Translations under genes and position numbers: made by a program | Notes under the pieces: model-generated | The model's database searches: none | Told to the model about the DNA's origin: nothing | Seen by the model: the letters and a program-made list of their open reading frames with translations, nothing else | DNA from: Coffea arabica | Taxonomy: Eukaryota > Streptophyta > Magnoliopsida > Gentianales > Rubiaceae | Direction of reading: 5' to 3' | Length of the DNA: 64,000 nucleotides | Assembly: GCF_036785885.1 (NCBI RefSeq) | Contig: NC_092323.1 | Span: 7,324,501 to 7,388,500, forward strand | In this document: positions 11,583 through 24,552 of the stretch, piece by piece | How the letters are laid out: every line of letters begins with the position of its first letter | Position numbering within the stretch: position 1 is the stretch's first letter

Positions 11583-14500
11583 CTATTTCACGATTAACAA
11601 GTTGTTTTGCATCAACCCTTCACCAATAGTAGGGAATTCTGGCGACAAGTTCCATTCTCCATCAACCAAGAATTTAATTTCATACCTTCATGATATAAGA
11701 GATGGATCAGAGGAGGACAACATGGATTAAGATCGAGAATGCAAGCAACATACGAGAGCATACCTTCCAGGTCTCAGCATCAATGTCGTGGAGAATTTCG
11801 TGTAAGAACCAGTGTACTCTGGTGATAGGTGCTCACCTTGACTCCATCCATCAAAGGAACCCATTACTTGTACACTCTGACACAAATGAAATGTAAGTGG
11901 GTCATTTGATCGTTACATTTTTAAGTAATATCAAATCAAAGCCAAGTGAGGCCTTATACCCGTGAGGAAAATTGTTCAATGACATTACTAAAATTCCCCC
12001 CAAAACACTGGAAAAAGGTATTTACAATGGTGTATTAGAGTTCAAACCCATAAATTGATGATGCAGGAGTAGTTTATATCAGCATGTCTAAAGTACCCTA
12101 AATGCAGATTCACGAAACTCGACTCAACTTGCAATTTTTGAGTTATTCAGAAAGTTGTAAATCTTCTTTCTCAAGCTAAACCTTAATTAAGGGCGCTTAG
12201 TATTGTAGGGCAAATGGATTGAGCGGCCTGTGAGCTACTTGAACTAAACTTGGCTCGATGTTTCTCAAGCTCAATGGCTCGATGTTTCTCAAGCTCAAAC
12301 TCAAGTTTGAGCTCGATGATGCACTGGAGTCAAGCGCACACATTATTTTATTTTTCTCAAAGGCTAGTCAAGACTTGGTGAGCTTTATATATTATACATC
12401 CATATCATATACATACATACATAGAAAACCCATGGTTGTAGATGTGTGTCTGTATCTGGATAACCACTCAATATTTCTGGCTCTGCTTTGGCTTTTTGGA
12501 TGTTGAGGATTTTGAATTTGAAGTTTTTTAAGGTTTAGATTAAGGAATTGTGTTTTAGGTTGAGGTTTTAAGACTGTTCTTTCAGTTGGGAGTTGAGTTT
12601 GGGGGCTAGTTGTGCTTTCAGTAATTATCTCTTCTAATATTCTCAACAAAAGGCAGAACGTTTTCAATAATAGTATTCCTTTAAAGGAACTAACCTAACC
12701 ATTCCTCTCTCAATTTACCGTACAGTTTTTCAATGCAATTTATCTACCGAGAAAAAATTGGAAGGGAAAAGCAAAAAAGGCAGAAGTTTTTCAACAAAGT
12801 GTTTGTGGCAACATTCAGACAGAATGGTGTTTCATGCAATTGGTTATATAATAGATAAACCGTTTAGTCTTTCTACACAAAAGAGGAAAACATGTAGAAA
12901 CAAACAATTGCAACTAGCAGGTCCATGAAACCTCTTGATGGTATGAAATTTATGGTAAGTTCTCTCAATGATTAGGTGTGTAGCCAGATTATACAGTCCA
13001 AACAGCATAAGAGAAACTAAATAAGCGAAAATCCTTACTGGCAAAAGTCATGATTCAATCAGAGAATAACACGGTTTTTTGCTAACTCACCTCCGCCACT
13101 CCATACCAATATAAAGGAACCTCTTTGGATTGAGCAGCATCCACATCCTTTGTCTGTTCCCTCAATTTTTCTTGTACAGCTTTTGCAACAGCGAAAAGAT
13201 CCATCAGAGCCACCAAAAAGAGAAAAGAAAAAAGTTTTCAAGTACAAATAAGGAAGATTTGCCAAGGCTTTGTCAGACTCACAGAATTCTATTGTATTAC
13301 ATAATAGGTGAACCACTCTAACAGGCCAGAAATCAGCTTAATAAACAACTTAAAGCATCTAGACACCATTTTGCTTCCTCCATGCTAAAGCCACATCTTG
13401 TACAAATCTCAGTATTGATAGCACAAGTGATTCATGCGCAAAAAGTTTGGGTTCGAGTGAAGGGGCATCATTCAGCCTTCACCCTTGATAAACACAAGTC
13501 CTTTTAATACTCAAGATACTTCTTGTACTTCAGAAGATCCTGATATTTGTTCCATTTAAGCCTGAGCACAGGCCTGATGACCTCCACCAAATACTACGAG
13601 ACCAGACACGAAAAACTAGAAGGCTCCACACAAGAAAGAAAGTATTTAGTTTCAGACAGTATGAGAATATACCTTCTAGCCTTGAAAGGAGGTGAGACTG
13701 AATGTACCTCCCATGTATCTTCCTCGAACCTTCTGGAATTTCATAATTAGCAATTTCTTCAGCTAAACTGACCAATGCCTGCAAATCAATAGAGATGTAT
13801 GGTGAATGCCAATTATGCTGCCAGGAAGACCAGAATCCGATTTCTTGGTTGATATCAAGCTAATTGAGAAAAGTAACTAGCTCCCAAATGGTCATGTTCT
13901 AGAGAGGAAATTGGGTTATAAACAGAATACCAGTTGTGAATGTTTTAACGATTATTGGAATATATTACCACTTTGCAACATAGAACTCCAATAACGTTCC
14001 TCCTAATGTAAGGGAAGTACTTGTTAAGAAAATTGGAATTGTCATATGATACACTAGGAGAGCAGTTATACTAGAGGCAAACCTGAATCTCCAGCTCCAG
14101 AACAGCAAGTTCACTTTTAAAATTAACCAACGAATCCTCCTTGCTTTGCAACTGCAAGCATTAACGCAACTATGCCTTTACATGATAAAACAATTCGGAC
14201 TACTCAAAAAAAAAAAAAAATGGGGACTACACAACAAACCTGTCGTTTCAGAACTCGATTGTACTGATTAGCATCACTAAGTTTCTTGATGATCTTTGAT
14301 CTTTCAGAATCAAGAAGCAATGCCTTCAACTGATACAGGAATACATAAACCTTAGCACTGTCAGAAGAAGTTCTAACTTCCAATCAACTGCTTTCGGAGG
14401 CATAATTGCATATAAAGTGGCTTGTATGATGCTCAAACATAAATTGAAAAAAAAATTAGCAAGTACCTTTCAAAGAAGAAAATGCCTTGACTTGAGAATG

Positions 14501-15630
14501 AAGATTACACAACTAACATCATTCAAATGGAAAAATAGAAGGAGAAAAGAAAAAGGAAATATCTTGTATAATAACGTCAAAACTTCTTTTCCAAGTAGCC
14601 GAAAAATAGATAGAATCTAGCCAAATCAATTAGAGATGTAATTCCGACAATAAACAAATGATGAGCCCAGTGGAGTTTAATGCACTATTAAGGAGTTTAA
14701 ATAATAAACCTTTTATGTATTTTCCTCTTTCATGACTGGCCCAGGTCAGAGAAATTTTCAGTAACGAATATTAATTTGCATTTACAAGGCCATACTTTAC
14801 AAGCATGTCTTTCATGGAATAACGGCGAAGCATGTAAGAGAGACTGAAAAGGACAGGTTACATTCACAGGAGGATTTTTAAAATCAAGCTCACCTCCTCA
14901 CTACTCAAAGGTTTTGGAGAAGCTTCATCAGACAAGTCTTCCACGTCAGTCTCATCATCCTCTGTAAACTCCTGTGACTGCAATGCTGAAAATTCCTCTT
15001 CCAAACTAGCTGGCGTGCAACGTAATTTCCAGGATATTTTATTTGCTGCGTTTTCCCGAATAGAAGCTTGATTCAGCCTCACCAACTTCTTGAGACCTTT
15101 GTTTGAGTTCCATCTAGGCCAAATTACCATGAACTCTATCAATACTCATCTTAAATCTCTGATTTGGCAGGCTCAAATAGGCTAATGCGGTTTAAAATGT
15201 GTCCTAAAAGCGAGTAGACCTCATATAAACACCTTCCAACAAAAATTTAAATATGAATGCTTGAGGTCAGCCACGGATTTAAGGGGGGGCTGGTGGGGGC
15301 TTAAGCCCCCCCCAACTTGTAAAGTTGTTCCTATTGACAAATTTGCCTCTAACTTGTTTTCTCGTAAAACCAGTATTATACCATAGACCTACAACATATA
15401 CATTAGGCTAACCAAGAGAGTTTATACACGAAGAGAATAGACACCAATTCAAGCCAAACATGCAATCCATACACGTATGTGCATGTACAGAGTTGCCTAC
15501 AATGATGGAGCCAAGGAGGGACAGAGGGGGCCATGAGTTTTGAAAATTTTAATTCATAATATGTAAATATGTGTAAAATAAAATTGGCCCCCTCTAAATT
15601 TTTACAATTTTAGTTTATATTATGAGAGTT

Positions 15631-15682
<52 letters not shown>

Positions 15683-16338
15683 TTAGTCATCTTTGAATTA
15701 CCTTTTTTCTTCAGAAAAAGTTATTTATTTTTTATTGTACTAATTATTTAACTTTCAAAAATTAAACATATAATTTGATGTTCCATAGTAAATTGACCCA
15801 ATGTGATGTATTAGAATAAAAAGACCCAATTCATAATTGTTAATGGGCTAAATAGACCCAATTCATAATTGTTAAAAGCAAGAACTAGTACGTCTAAGAA
15901 TAGAACTTCAATATTTTGAATTCGACATTCCAAATCATCATCAATTGCAAGAATTATCTGGTATTCATGAGTTATGTCAAGACTTGGTGAAGATAAGAAA
16001 ATCAGTGATATATCCTCTTATTGACAGATTTATTAGACTTGTTCTTACTCTTCCTATATCAACTGCAACTACAGAGCGGGCATTTTCAATTATGAAAATA
16101 ATCAAGATAAAGCTCCGAAACAAGATGGAAGATAATTTCTTGAATGATTGTCTAACTGTGTATATAGAAAAGGAAGTTGTTGAAAAATTTAGCAGTGATT
16201 CAATCATAGATGAATTTAGTTCTATGAAAGAACGTAGAGCTCAATTTACTTCTAAGAAAAGATGTTGAAATTTCAAATTATGTTAACATAACTTTTATCT
16301 TTTTTCAATTGAAAATAGTTACATTTATATTACATGGT

Positions 16339-16369
<31 letters not shown>

Positions 16370-17480
16370 CATAGGTGACATATTGGAGAGCATCTTCTCA
16401 TAACGTGCAAATTGGATGGTTTGTGATGTTATAAGATATTTAATCAAAAGTTATCTTTTTTGTTAATTTTTGTTATGACTATACCGCATATTTATGAATA
16501 GACATACCTTTATAATTAAATTTAATATTTGATATTTTTAGATGTCATATATTTAAATAGAAGAAAGTTATTTTGAACATAATATATTAAAATAATTTTA
16601 TTAGGAAAAAATTTTGGCCCCCCCTAAAAAAAAAATCCTGGCTCCGTCACTGCTTGAGGTAGGTTACAAAAGGTGGTGCCTACGTAGAAGAATTTATAAG
16701 CATATTTGTGGTGCTGAGCAAAATATATCTGGCATTCACCTTGCTAAGAATGGTCGCACTCCAGTACTTATTAGTATCTGGCATTCCATACTTCAAGATT
16801 TTGAACTGCAAAACAGGAATGATTATGGGTAGTGATCAGAATCAGAGTTCAACGTATTATCTTGGCGGCAGCAGCAGCAGCAAAATGAGTTGTTACGAAT
16901 TGCAAAAACAAGAAGATAACTACTTACTCCACAGTCTCGGCACCTAAAATTGCCCAGCTTCAGAGCAAAATATCCAGAATTATACTTTACCCAACTCTAC
17001 ACAGCTAATATCGGGTTTCTCAAAAATACACCAAGCCCACATGCATTTTCTTTGTCAGCAACAAAATTTGACATTAAAACAATCAATCACATGACCAACC
17101 TGGAACAATCTTGTGCAAGGCGAATAAGAAGTTTTACCGGATAAAGACGTGTTTCAACTGTGGAGTTAAATATTCTCTCAAATGAAGGCAATCAGAGACG
17201 AACTATGAGCAGGGTTCGCCATCAAACTAGCAGTAGAAAAGCCTACTTGTCGAAAACTAGCAGGACAGATAGAGACCCGTAAATCAGGCCATTTATATCA
17301 AGAAGAAGATGGAGAGAATTCAAGATTTCAATCAATCAAAAACCCATAATTAAAATGACTTGCTGGGATACGACACGACAAGCGAGTAGAGCTGGAATCC
17401 ATAATCAAACCGAAGCCGCACACAGAACTAGGCACAATCATCTCTGTATACGTGGTTGGACAGCTCATTGCCACGTTTAA
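11583..17480 (-). CDS. PTST1: PTST1-like protein: coiled coil plus CBM48, targets GBSS to starch
   Basis: Exons on the minus strand: 17157-17100, 15113-14894, 14329-14240, 14151-14083, 13778-13673, 13179-13091, 11876-11764 and 11685-11583 (stop). All phases agree and give about 282 codons. A further first exon with the start, probably within 17480-17370, is uncertain. The encoded protein has an acidic segment (TEDDETDVEDLSDE), a coiled-coil region (SERSKIIKKLSDANQ through SLAEEIANYEIPEGSRK), the family block YIQSHLLSRLEAVQEKL, and a C-terminal CBM48 with VQVMGSFDGWSQGEHLSPEY and YEIKFLVDGEWNLSPEFPTI. This order and these motifs match Arabidopsis PTST1, a plastid protein that binds granule-bound starch synthase and brings it to the starch granule. 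Carbohydrate-binding tryptophans of CBM48 are present. PTST2 and PTST3 are less likely because they have long N-terminal extensions that this gene lacks. Confidence 0.88.
12252..12298. repeat. Short tandem duplication in a PTST1 intron
   Basis: The unit GGCTCGATGTTTCTCAAGCT is repeated back to back. The surrounding text (GAGCTACTTGAAC, AAGTTTGAGCTCGAT) resembles a worn CTCGAG-type hAT end, so this may be a remnant of such an element. Confidence 0.5.
15268..16652 (+). mobile_element. Degraded hAT transposon in a PTST1 intron
   Basis: The ends are CAGCCACGGATTTAAGGGGG at left and, inverted, CAGTGACGGAGCCAGG at right, a hAT terminus known from TTF-finger type transposases. The right end carries a few extra bases relative to the left. 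Flanks CTTGAGGT at 15260-15267 and 16653-16660 are a perfect 8-bp target duplication. Inside, 15945-16268 encodes a piece with the hAT dimerisation block (TATTERAFSIMKIIK), while the rest of the transposase is gone. A TA microsatellite occupies about 15633-15679 and another lies near 16340-16368. The element sits wholly in an intron of the host gene. Confidence 0.9.
15945..16268 (+). pseudogene. hAT transposase C-terminal remnant
   Basis: An open stretch of 107 residues holding only the C-terminal dimerisation domain of a hAT transposase of the zinc-finger MYM/TTF kind. Recognisable blocks are LIDRFIRLVLTLPIS, TATTERAFSIMKI and MEDNFLNDCLTVYIEKE. The N-terminal zinc finger and most of the catalytic region are missing, so it cannot act as a transposase. 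It lies inside the 15268-16652 element and points opposite to the host gene. Confidence 0.85.
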
Positions 17481-17499
17481 AGTAACTGGGCTAGGATTT

Positions 17500-18878
17500 T
17501 TTTTTTTTGCTTGTAGTTTTCACTTTCTTGGAAGCCCAGATTCCTTGTGCTGTTGAAAGGAAGCCCAGCTTGACGCGGGCTTATCTTTTAAACAACTTGG
17601 CAGTTTCAAGGTGGTGGTGGTGGTGAGTTCGACGAGTCCAACCCAACTTGGTGGTATGTCATTTTGTGTTGTGGCATCATCAGTCGTCCGGCTTCAAATC
17701 CTCTCCTTAAACTTTTTAACTAGGCTAGAAATAGTTAATCAATTTTGCCTGACCCATGCATTTAAATAGATACAGATTTTGGTGAAATTATTCTTTTCTT
17801 TCACGTTGCTGCACTCCCAATAATCGAAGGTTTTGTAAGCATTCCCCAGTATCAATAGTGATGACATGAGTGCCAAATGAACAATTATTTATTAAGTACC
17901 AGTTCAAAATATATACAATTGTTTCAAAGAAATTAACAACACAATTAAGTTCGGTCCATGTTTTCTTGTTTCAACGTAACCTGCTGGTTTGCCGAATCAA
18001 CATGAATTTTTCAACCAAATCTGTTGGACTCTGTCGTGCCAAACTTCCATTAAATTACAAGTTGGACTCTGGGTAGATCAACCATAAGTCAGGACACCAT
18101 TAAATTCTGTAGGAAACAGTTATGTGGAAAACTCCGGTGCTCATTCAGATCAACCTTGCTGACCCCTAAATTCAACCATGGATCAACTTCCAACTAAAAC
18201 GTTATTCTTTTTTTTTTTTTCCTTTTCCTTGAGCAACAGGAAAATTTTATAAGTGTGTTTGTAGCAAAGAAAAATTGCTACATTTTTTATGAACAAATTT
18301 TTTAATCGCCCTTTTATCTCACATATGTCAAATTACTATAGTGATTTTTCTAAAAAAAAAAAAAAAAATTCCAGAAAAATACAATCCAAACAATGCAAAT
18401 TCACTATAACTAATGCTAAAGCAAATGTGAAACAAACCAAGCTAACATCGCCTTGCCTTAAGCTCACCACCATCATCTAGTGCTATTTCAGTAAACATCT
18501 ACCCGGACTGACGTCATTATCCAATACATGTCAATAATGGGTTCTGTAGTTCTCCTTTTTTAAAAATCAGAATGAGGACCCCAGAAGTATATTTATTCTT
18601 GATTGATTGCCTAAAACAAATTCAAAGAATTGAAGATGAAGGGCGGGGACGGAGATTTTCCTGCAAAGTAGGCGGAATGAACGTCTAGAGTTGCTTGCTT
18701 CTTAATTCTTCTTTACTCAGTGCTCAATTTCAAAATCAAATAATCACTCCTCCGTCATTCTTGCATTTAAAAAAGGTCCAGCAGAAAGTCGACAAGATCA
18801 TCCGCTAGTCTGGAACTTTTTGTCAATGGATGACGTCATCGGAAACCAACTTCTGAATGGTCAACTTTTTATTTTATA
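17500..18878. other. Intergenic region with a Tourist-like MITE copy
   Basis: This is the probable promoter side of the PTST1-like gene. The part about 18240-18400 carries the shared MITE core (TATCTCACATATGTCAAATT, then CAGAAAAATACAATCCAAAC). No gene is recognised. Confidence 0.5.
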
Positions 18879-19252
18879 CTCCCTCCCTTTTTTTTTTATA
18901 ACTGACGTTTAAGATTTTACACACCAATTAAGAAAAGTTTTTCATTGCTTAAATCTATACACTACTTTCCTTTTGTACCCTCATTAATTGTCCAATTCAC
19001 CCATATTTTCTCTCACTAGAGTACTAAATGGTGCTGTTTTACTAGGACAAAAGCAATGCAATTACTAGGGTTGTTACAAAAAAAGAAGCAATAATTACTA
19101 GGAGTAGTAATTAAGAACCCTGTATTGGAAAAGAGAGATAAATGGGTAAAATTGTGAAAAAATAATTAATATTGTATGGGGATAATAAAACGACAGATAA
19201 AAGTACACTAGAGCAAATATCTTTAACGTCAGTTATAAAAAAAGGGAGGGAG
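18879..19252. mobile_element. Stowaway-type (Tc1/mariner) MITE
   Basis: Both ends read CTCCCTCCCTTTTTTT followed by ATAACTGACGTT when taken outward-in, giving inverted repeats of about 30 bases with small differences in T-run length. The flanking dinucleotide TA occurs on both sides (18877-18878 and 19253-19254), the target duplication of mariner-like elements. The 374-bp interior is A+T-rich and non-coding. Confidence 0.9.
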
Positions 19253-19254
19253 TA

Positions 19255-22247
19255 GTATATACAAACCAATTCAAGGCTCGTTCCATCAAATATCAACTGA
19301 ACTAAAAGAGGCCTCTAATTAGTTGTCGTTTTTAAGTGAATTTCTTTAGAGTGCGCGCCTGATATCAGAAGCTAATTAGGTCCCTCAGGATTTTAAAATC
19401 AATTTACTAGCAATTGGAATTAGACGGTTGAAGTGTGTACACACATGCTCCTTACAGATTGACGCAGTTTAAAGTTTTAAAACTTCACAGTCTTTGCTTT
19501 GTAGTTTGACTTCCACAATGGTGCATATATCGTTTAGACAGATGGTTATTTTTAGTCGCTTTTTTATAAGTGAATTCATTTGATTATTAATTTTTTTTTT
19601 TTTTTAGTAAACTAAATAGTTTCATGGCCGCTACGCGAAACTCTTATACAAACCTTTGATTTAGAGGTGGGTTTTTTCACTCTCTCTTCCATGGCTTTGG
19701 AGTCTAGCTTTGTTAATATTGGATCACTTTACGAGATGTAAGCTGGTAATAATAAAATAATGTATCACTAGACAGTGGTTCTTTTTTACACTCCATTATT
19801 CAATCTAGTAGGATAGGAGGATTTCATTGGTGGGTGCATTCTTTTTGTTGGTTTCTTTTCTTTTATAAACGTGTAACTCAGCCACCTCTTCGATTCCAGA
19901 AAGTTGTCTGACCCTCTGAGGACGTTAAAGAACGTCGTCATAGATAGGCCTGTTATTAACTGTTTTTTTTGTAGTAGTAGTGTATTTTTCCGAATACGAC
20001 GATTATTCAAAAGTTGCCGTCTGGTGTTTTAGCTTCTCTCCCACTAAATTGCTAAAATGACGCACATTTATTTATCCCTTGACTGACTACATAAAGACAT
20101 TTCTTTACTGGTATTAATTGACTATGCCTTGAGGAGATCCAATCTTCTGTCGAAGCTCGCCAACCCCTTTTTTTTTTTTTAACGATAACTATTGTTTAGC
20201 TTCTTCTCGTACAGAAACAAACAAAACCGTAGCTTATGAGCCCACGTCACGAAACGGCACAGTAGACTGGAAATACGTAGTAATTTAATCACAAATTACT
20301 GTATAAAAATATGTTTCGTGTACAACTTCTTTGGGGAAATTCCAGTTGATTTTTGCTATTGGTGCAAATTAATAATTGATGTTCTTTCATTTATGTTACA
20401 TGATTGGATTTATTATTGACATTATTAGTACAGAGTCTCTCTCTTATTATGATGGAACCCACTAATTGACTCGGTTATCTTTTCAATAATAAAAAAAAAA
20501 CTGTATTATTATTGGAAAGCATTAAGCTTAAACTCGTTAGATTAACAGTCAACGAGTTGCAAGGTAGCTTTATAGTTAGACAGATATTTGTTTGGTGGAG
20601 GAAAACCCATCATCCAAGCCGAAGAGGAAGAATAACTAACTGTGAACAAGAAAAGCCACGTGCCAACAGTAGGCAAGGAATAATAAAGAAAAAATAAATA
20701 AATCCAGATCCCGGAAAGATGCCCGAGGCATTATGTGGTGAGGGCAACATAGAATAGAACCTGACTAAGGACTCTCAAGAGTGGGATGAGGGGTCAGCCA
20801 ACCGTTCTCAAGCCTGGTCAAAGGTTGAAAGGACCGCCCCCTACCAGAACTTATTTGCACCTCGGAGATCGCCGCCGGCCGGTTTTTCTTCTCCCTTCTT
20901 TTCTGTTGTCTTTGTCTCTCCAAAATCGATACAGAAACCCAACATAAATTATTTAACAAAAATCATGTGTTTGAGTTATATTGTTGATGTGAGAACCGCA
21001 TTAGTGAATGATTTTTAAAATCGTTGCTAGAGAGATCTATGATTCTGATTTGTAATATTAATCGGAGCAAAACTCACTCAAACTATTTTCATTATCGATT
21101 GGTTTAGCTACATCTGATTTAATCATCCCATGTATAAAATTGGTGCAAGACAAATTGATCTGCAATTTCAGAAATTTCAATTTGCACTCATCTTTAAATT
21201 TACCAGGTTTTCAAAGAATTACCCATACAGCGCGATTTAACTCAGTAATATTAACAAGTCAAGAAATATTATTGATGTCATCTCCTAGTAATTCATAAAT
21301 ACATCACATCTTTCCAAGAATAAACACCATACATGTTAATAATAATACTTTTCTTATTATATTTTATAATCATTATTTGTATACTATTCCAGCATTTATA
21401 GATCCTTTTTTACCCTTGGCTAGACAAGATCCATATAGATGAAAGTAGAAATTTTCTAACAATGATTAAGATATACTAGAATCACAGTTAACCTATTTTA
21501 TGGATGTACATATTAATGATGTTTTATTTTAAAAAATACTAATAATTAATTATTACTTTATTTTTCATTTATAAATTTTCTTTACTCAACTTTATAATTT
21601 TGCTTGAATTAAATTTTAATGAATGACTAATGGACAGATAGACAGACTCGTGAAAGTAATTTGACCCAAGACAATTTCTCACACAATTTTTCCGAAAAAT
21701 GGACGTCAAGAGGGGCAACAAATATCATCAATTACTACTCCCAACATTAATCATGCAACAAAAGTCGACGCAAAATTTTCTTTGGATCCTCAATTTTCTA
21801 CTACCCCACTGTTCAGTGTCCAGTCAACGCTACAGTGCATTGTAGAATTGGCTTCCCCAAGTCCAGCCCATAGTGCGAAGATGTCATGAATGCGAGACTA
21901 GGAACGAGTCTAATCCGATGGAGCGCGTGATGCTCATTCCTCATTGAAACAGAGCAATTAATTATTCATTAAATGCCGTTACCAGAATATTCAGACCTTA
22001 ACAAAAATAAAAAGATCTTGATTTTGTATTGGTCCCTGCGGCCTACTAAAGTTCCTCTCGATAACACATTAGCCCTGCGAATCAATTATCCCATCTCTCT
22101 TTTTCTCAGTACTCTCTCTCCCTCCCTCCCTTCAATTTCAAGCTGACCCCGATTTTCCCTTGTCTTCCACGATCAATCAAGTCTGATCATCTTTTTCCCC
22201 TATTGATTCATTTTAGTAGTAGTTTCCTGGCTTATGCAACGGAAAAG
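19255..22247. other. Intergenic region upstream of the CAR gene
   Basis: No gene or clear mobile element is recognised. A CT-rich run at about 22095-22135, just before the CAR start, probably belongs to its 5' leader. Confidence 0.45.
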
Positions 22248-24144
22248 ATGGAGAACTTACTGGGACTTTTGAGAATTCATGTCATCCGAGGTGTTAACCT
22301 TGCCATAAGAGACGTTAGAAGCAGTGATCCTTATATTATCGTCAGGATGGGCAAACAGGTCAGTAGTATTAACTATTAATCTCTCCGTTACAACTTATAT
22401 TTCATTGACTTTGCCTTGCTTGACATGCTTTCCAATGTTTCTAGTGTTTTCTAGTCATATCATTCCTAGGATATCTCAAACTCTTCTCCGATTACTTCCT
22501 TCAAGTGTGAGATTAGCATTGTATTCGATTTAAAATGAAAAAATCCCTGTACTTCTTGAGGTTCAGCTTTTGAAATTTTAGCAATATTTCAACTCCTTAA
22601 TAAACTCACTCGTAATTGAGAGACGTTGTTGACTTCTGGTTTGTATATGCTTGCCTAACTCTTAGCAATTGGAAAATGGCCCAGAAAGATCGGTTGTTCA
22701 AACATCAAATATTGGTGTTAGTTACCTAGCCAGCTAGTTGTACGATTCGTCTCTGTTGTTGGAATTAGAGTTGCCAAAACGCCGAAATCATATCTAAAAG
22801 AGAAGGAAAAAGTCGAAATCTTGTAATGGGCTCGTCTGTAGTGTAACGGAGGTGACAAATTAATTGTAAATTCAAGAGGTTGACTGCCATTTTTTGTGTT
22901 TTTTTTTTTTTTGCCCCCGGCGGGGTGGGGGTGGGGGTGTTACAACTACTTCTGGTCCTGCTTGAGCACTGAGGGTGTTTAATTTCTTGACAAAAGGAAG
23001 CAGACCAGCTGTATATGAGGACTAAATTTCTGGATATGACTTTCAGTCTATATAATAGATTATTATTTCAACTTACACGTAGTTCGAACTTTCTACTGAT
23101 TTTTTCTGAACTGTACATGTGAAGCAGAAATTGAAGACGCGTGTGGTGAGGAAAAATGTAAATCCTGAGTGGAATGAAGACCTTACACTATCAATTGCAG
23201 ATCCAAGCATCCCAATCAAGCTAGTAAGTATCATACTTTTTTATAAGTATGTTATAGTGGTGCTTTTTGAGTAAGGTGCAGTTATGAACTGTAAAGTTTT
23301 TTGCCTTTTAGGGAATTGAGAAACATTAGGTTCGTTCGCAATACAAAATGAATTGTATGAGGAGAGTTTTTGCACCACTGATGCTCAAGTAGGAACAAAG
23401 TCTTCTGTTTGAAAATAACTTACGTTGGATTAGTGTTTGCAGTCGTCGAAAAGTTTAGGCCTTGCTTGGATTGCTGTTTTCCGTAGAAAAATTTCATCAT
23501 TTTCCGTGAACACATTTCCCTATTACCTTTTTTCCTCACATACATCAAATCGCTATAGTATTTTTTCCATGAAAAATGACGGAAAATGCAATCCAAACGG
23601 GACCTTAGTTTCTTGTTGCGAAGGCTGAAAAGTAAAATCTACATTTATGTTCTGTGAAGGATCAAGGCATATTGACCATTGATTGATTCTATCCCCGTAT
23701 GCATAGCTCCAATTAGATAATTGGGTTCCTGTCATCTAGGTGGTCAAGGTTCAAATTCATGCTGATGCATTATTTGCTTAATTTTCTTACCATGTTGAAG
23801 CTAATTCAATGAGCTTAGATACTAAGCCTCGCTCTTAATGGCGTGCGATGCAGCAAGTTTTTGACAAGGATACATTCAGTCTTGATGACAAAATGGGAGA
23901 TGCAGAGTTTGACATTGGACCGTTCATTGAGGCTGTAAGGATGCGGTTAGAGAACATCCCCAGTGGAACTGTTATCACCAATGTAAAACCAAGTAGGCAA
24001 AATTGCCTTGCTGAAGACAGCAGTATTGTTTGGGAAAATGGAAAAGTTAAGCAACATATGTTTCTTAGACTGCGAAATGTTGAGCGGGGTGAAGTGGAGC
24101 TTCAGTTGGAGTGGATAGATGTTCCTGGCTCCAGAGGTCTGTAA
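22248..24144 (+). CDS. C2-domain ABA-related (CAR) protein
   Basis: Three exons, 22248-22358, 23128-23223 and 23854-24144, with GT-AG borders in phase 0, encode 165 residues. The protein is essentially one C2 domain: GLLRIHVIRGVNLAIRDV, then SSDPYIIVRMGKQKLKTRVV, NPEWNEDLTLSI, and QVFDKDTFSLDDKMGDAEFD. The insert IGPFIEAVRMRLENIPSG and the end VELQLEWIDVPGSRGL are marks of the CAR family. In Arabidopsis, CAR proteins bind phospholipids in a calcium-dependent way and bring PYR/PYL abscisic-acid receptors to the plasma membrane; some members are annotated as GTPase-activating proteins. Aspartates of the calcium loops (IRDVRSSDPY, FDKDTFSLDDK) are kept. Which CAR member it is cannot be said by eye. 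Confidence 0.93.
23458..23604. mobile_element. Tourist-like (PIF/Harbinger) MITE in a CAR intron
   Basis: The left end GGCCTTGCTTGGATTGC pairs with the inverted right end GGTCCCGTTTGGATTGC. Flanks TTA at 23455-23457 and 23605-23607 give the 3-bp duplication of PIF/Harbinger elements. The core reads CTCACATACATCAAATCGCT. It lies in the second intron. Confidence 0.75.
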
Positions 24145-24415
24145 TTGCCTGGCTGTGTCACGTCCCGTGGTGTACAGTCAAGAGTTGTGGTGTCGTAAAA
24201 TGATGCAAAAATAAGATCCTCATTTTACTCCTGTTGTTCATTCGCTTTTGTAAAATGGAGCCAGAAAATTTTGTGATATATACCTGGTATTTTATGATTT
24301 TAATGAAGTATGTGAGAAAGCAATATCATTGAAAGCTTGTATGCGAATTACAACCCATTTATGAATTAATCCATCCGTATTACTAGAAACTTTGCATTCA
24401 CCACGTACGTGCTGA

Positions 24416-24552
24416 GGCCTTGTTTGGAAAGCAATTAAATTATTACGTTTTTCGTGAATATATTTTTCAATGACTTTTTTATCTCACATATATCAAATTG
24501 TTACAGTAATTTTTTTACAAAAAATCTAGAAAAATGCAATCCAAACATAACC
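24416..24552. mobile_element. Tourist-like MITE, same family, downstream of CAR
   Basis: The left end GGCCTTGTTTGGAAAGC and the inverted right end GGTTATGTTTGGATTGC match the copy at 23458. The flanks are TGA and TAA, an imperfect 3-bp duplication. Confidence 0.7.
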
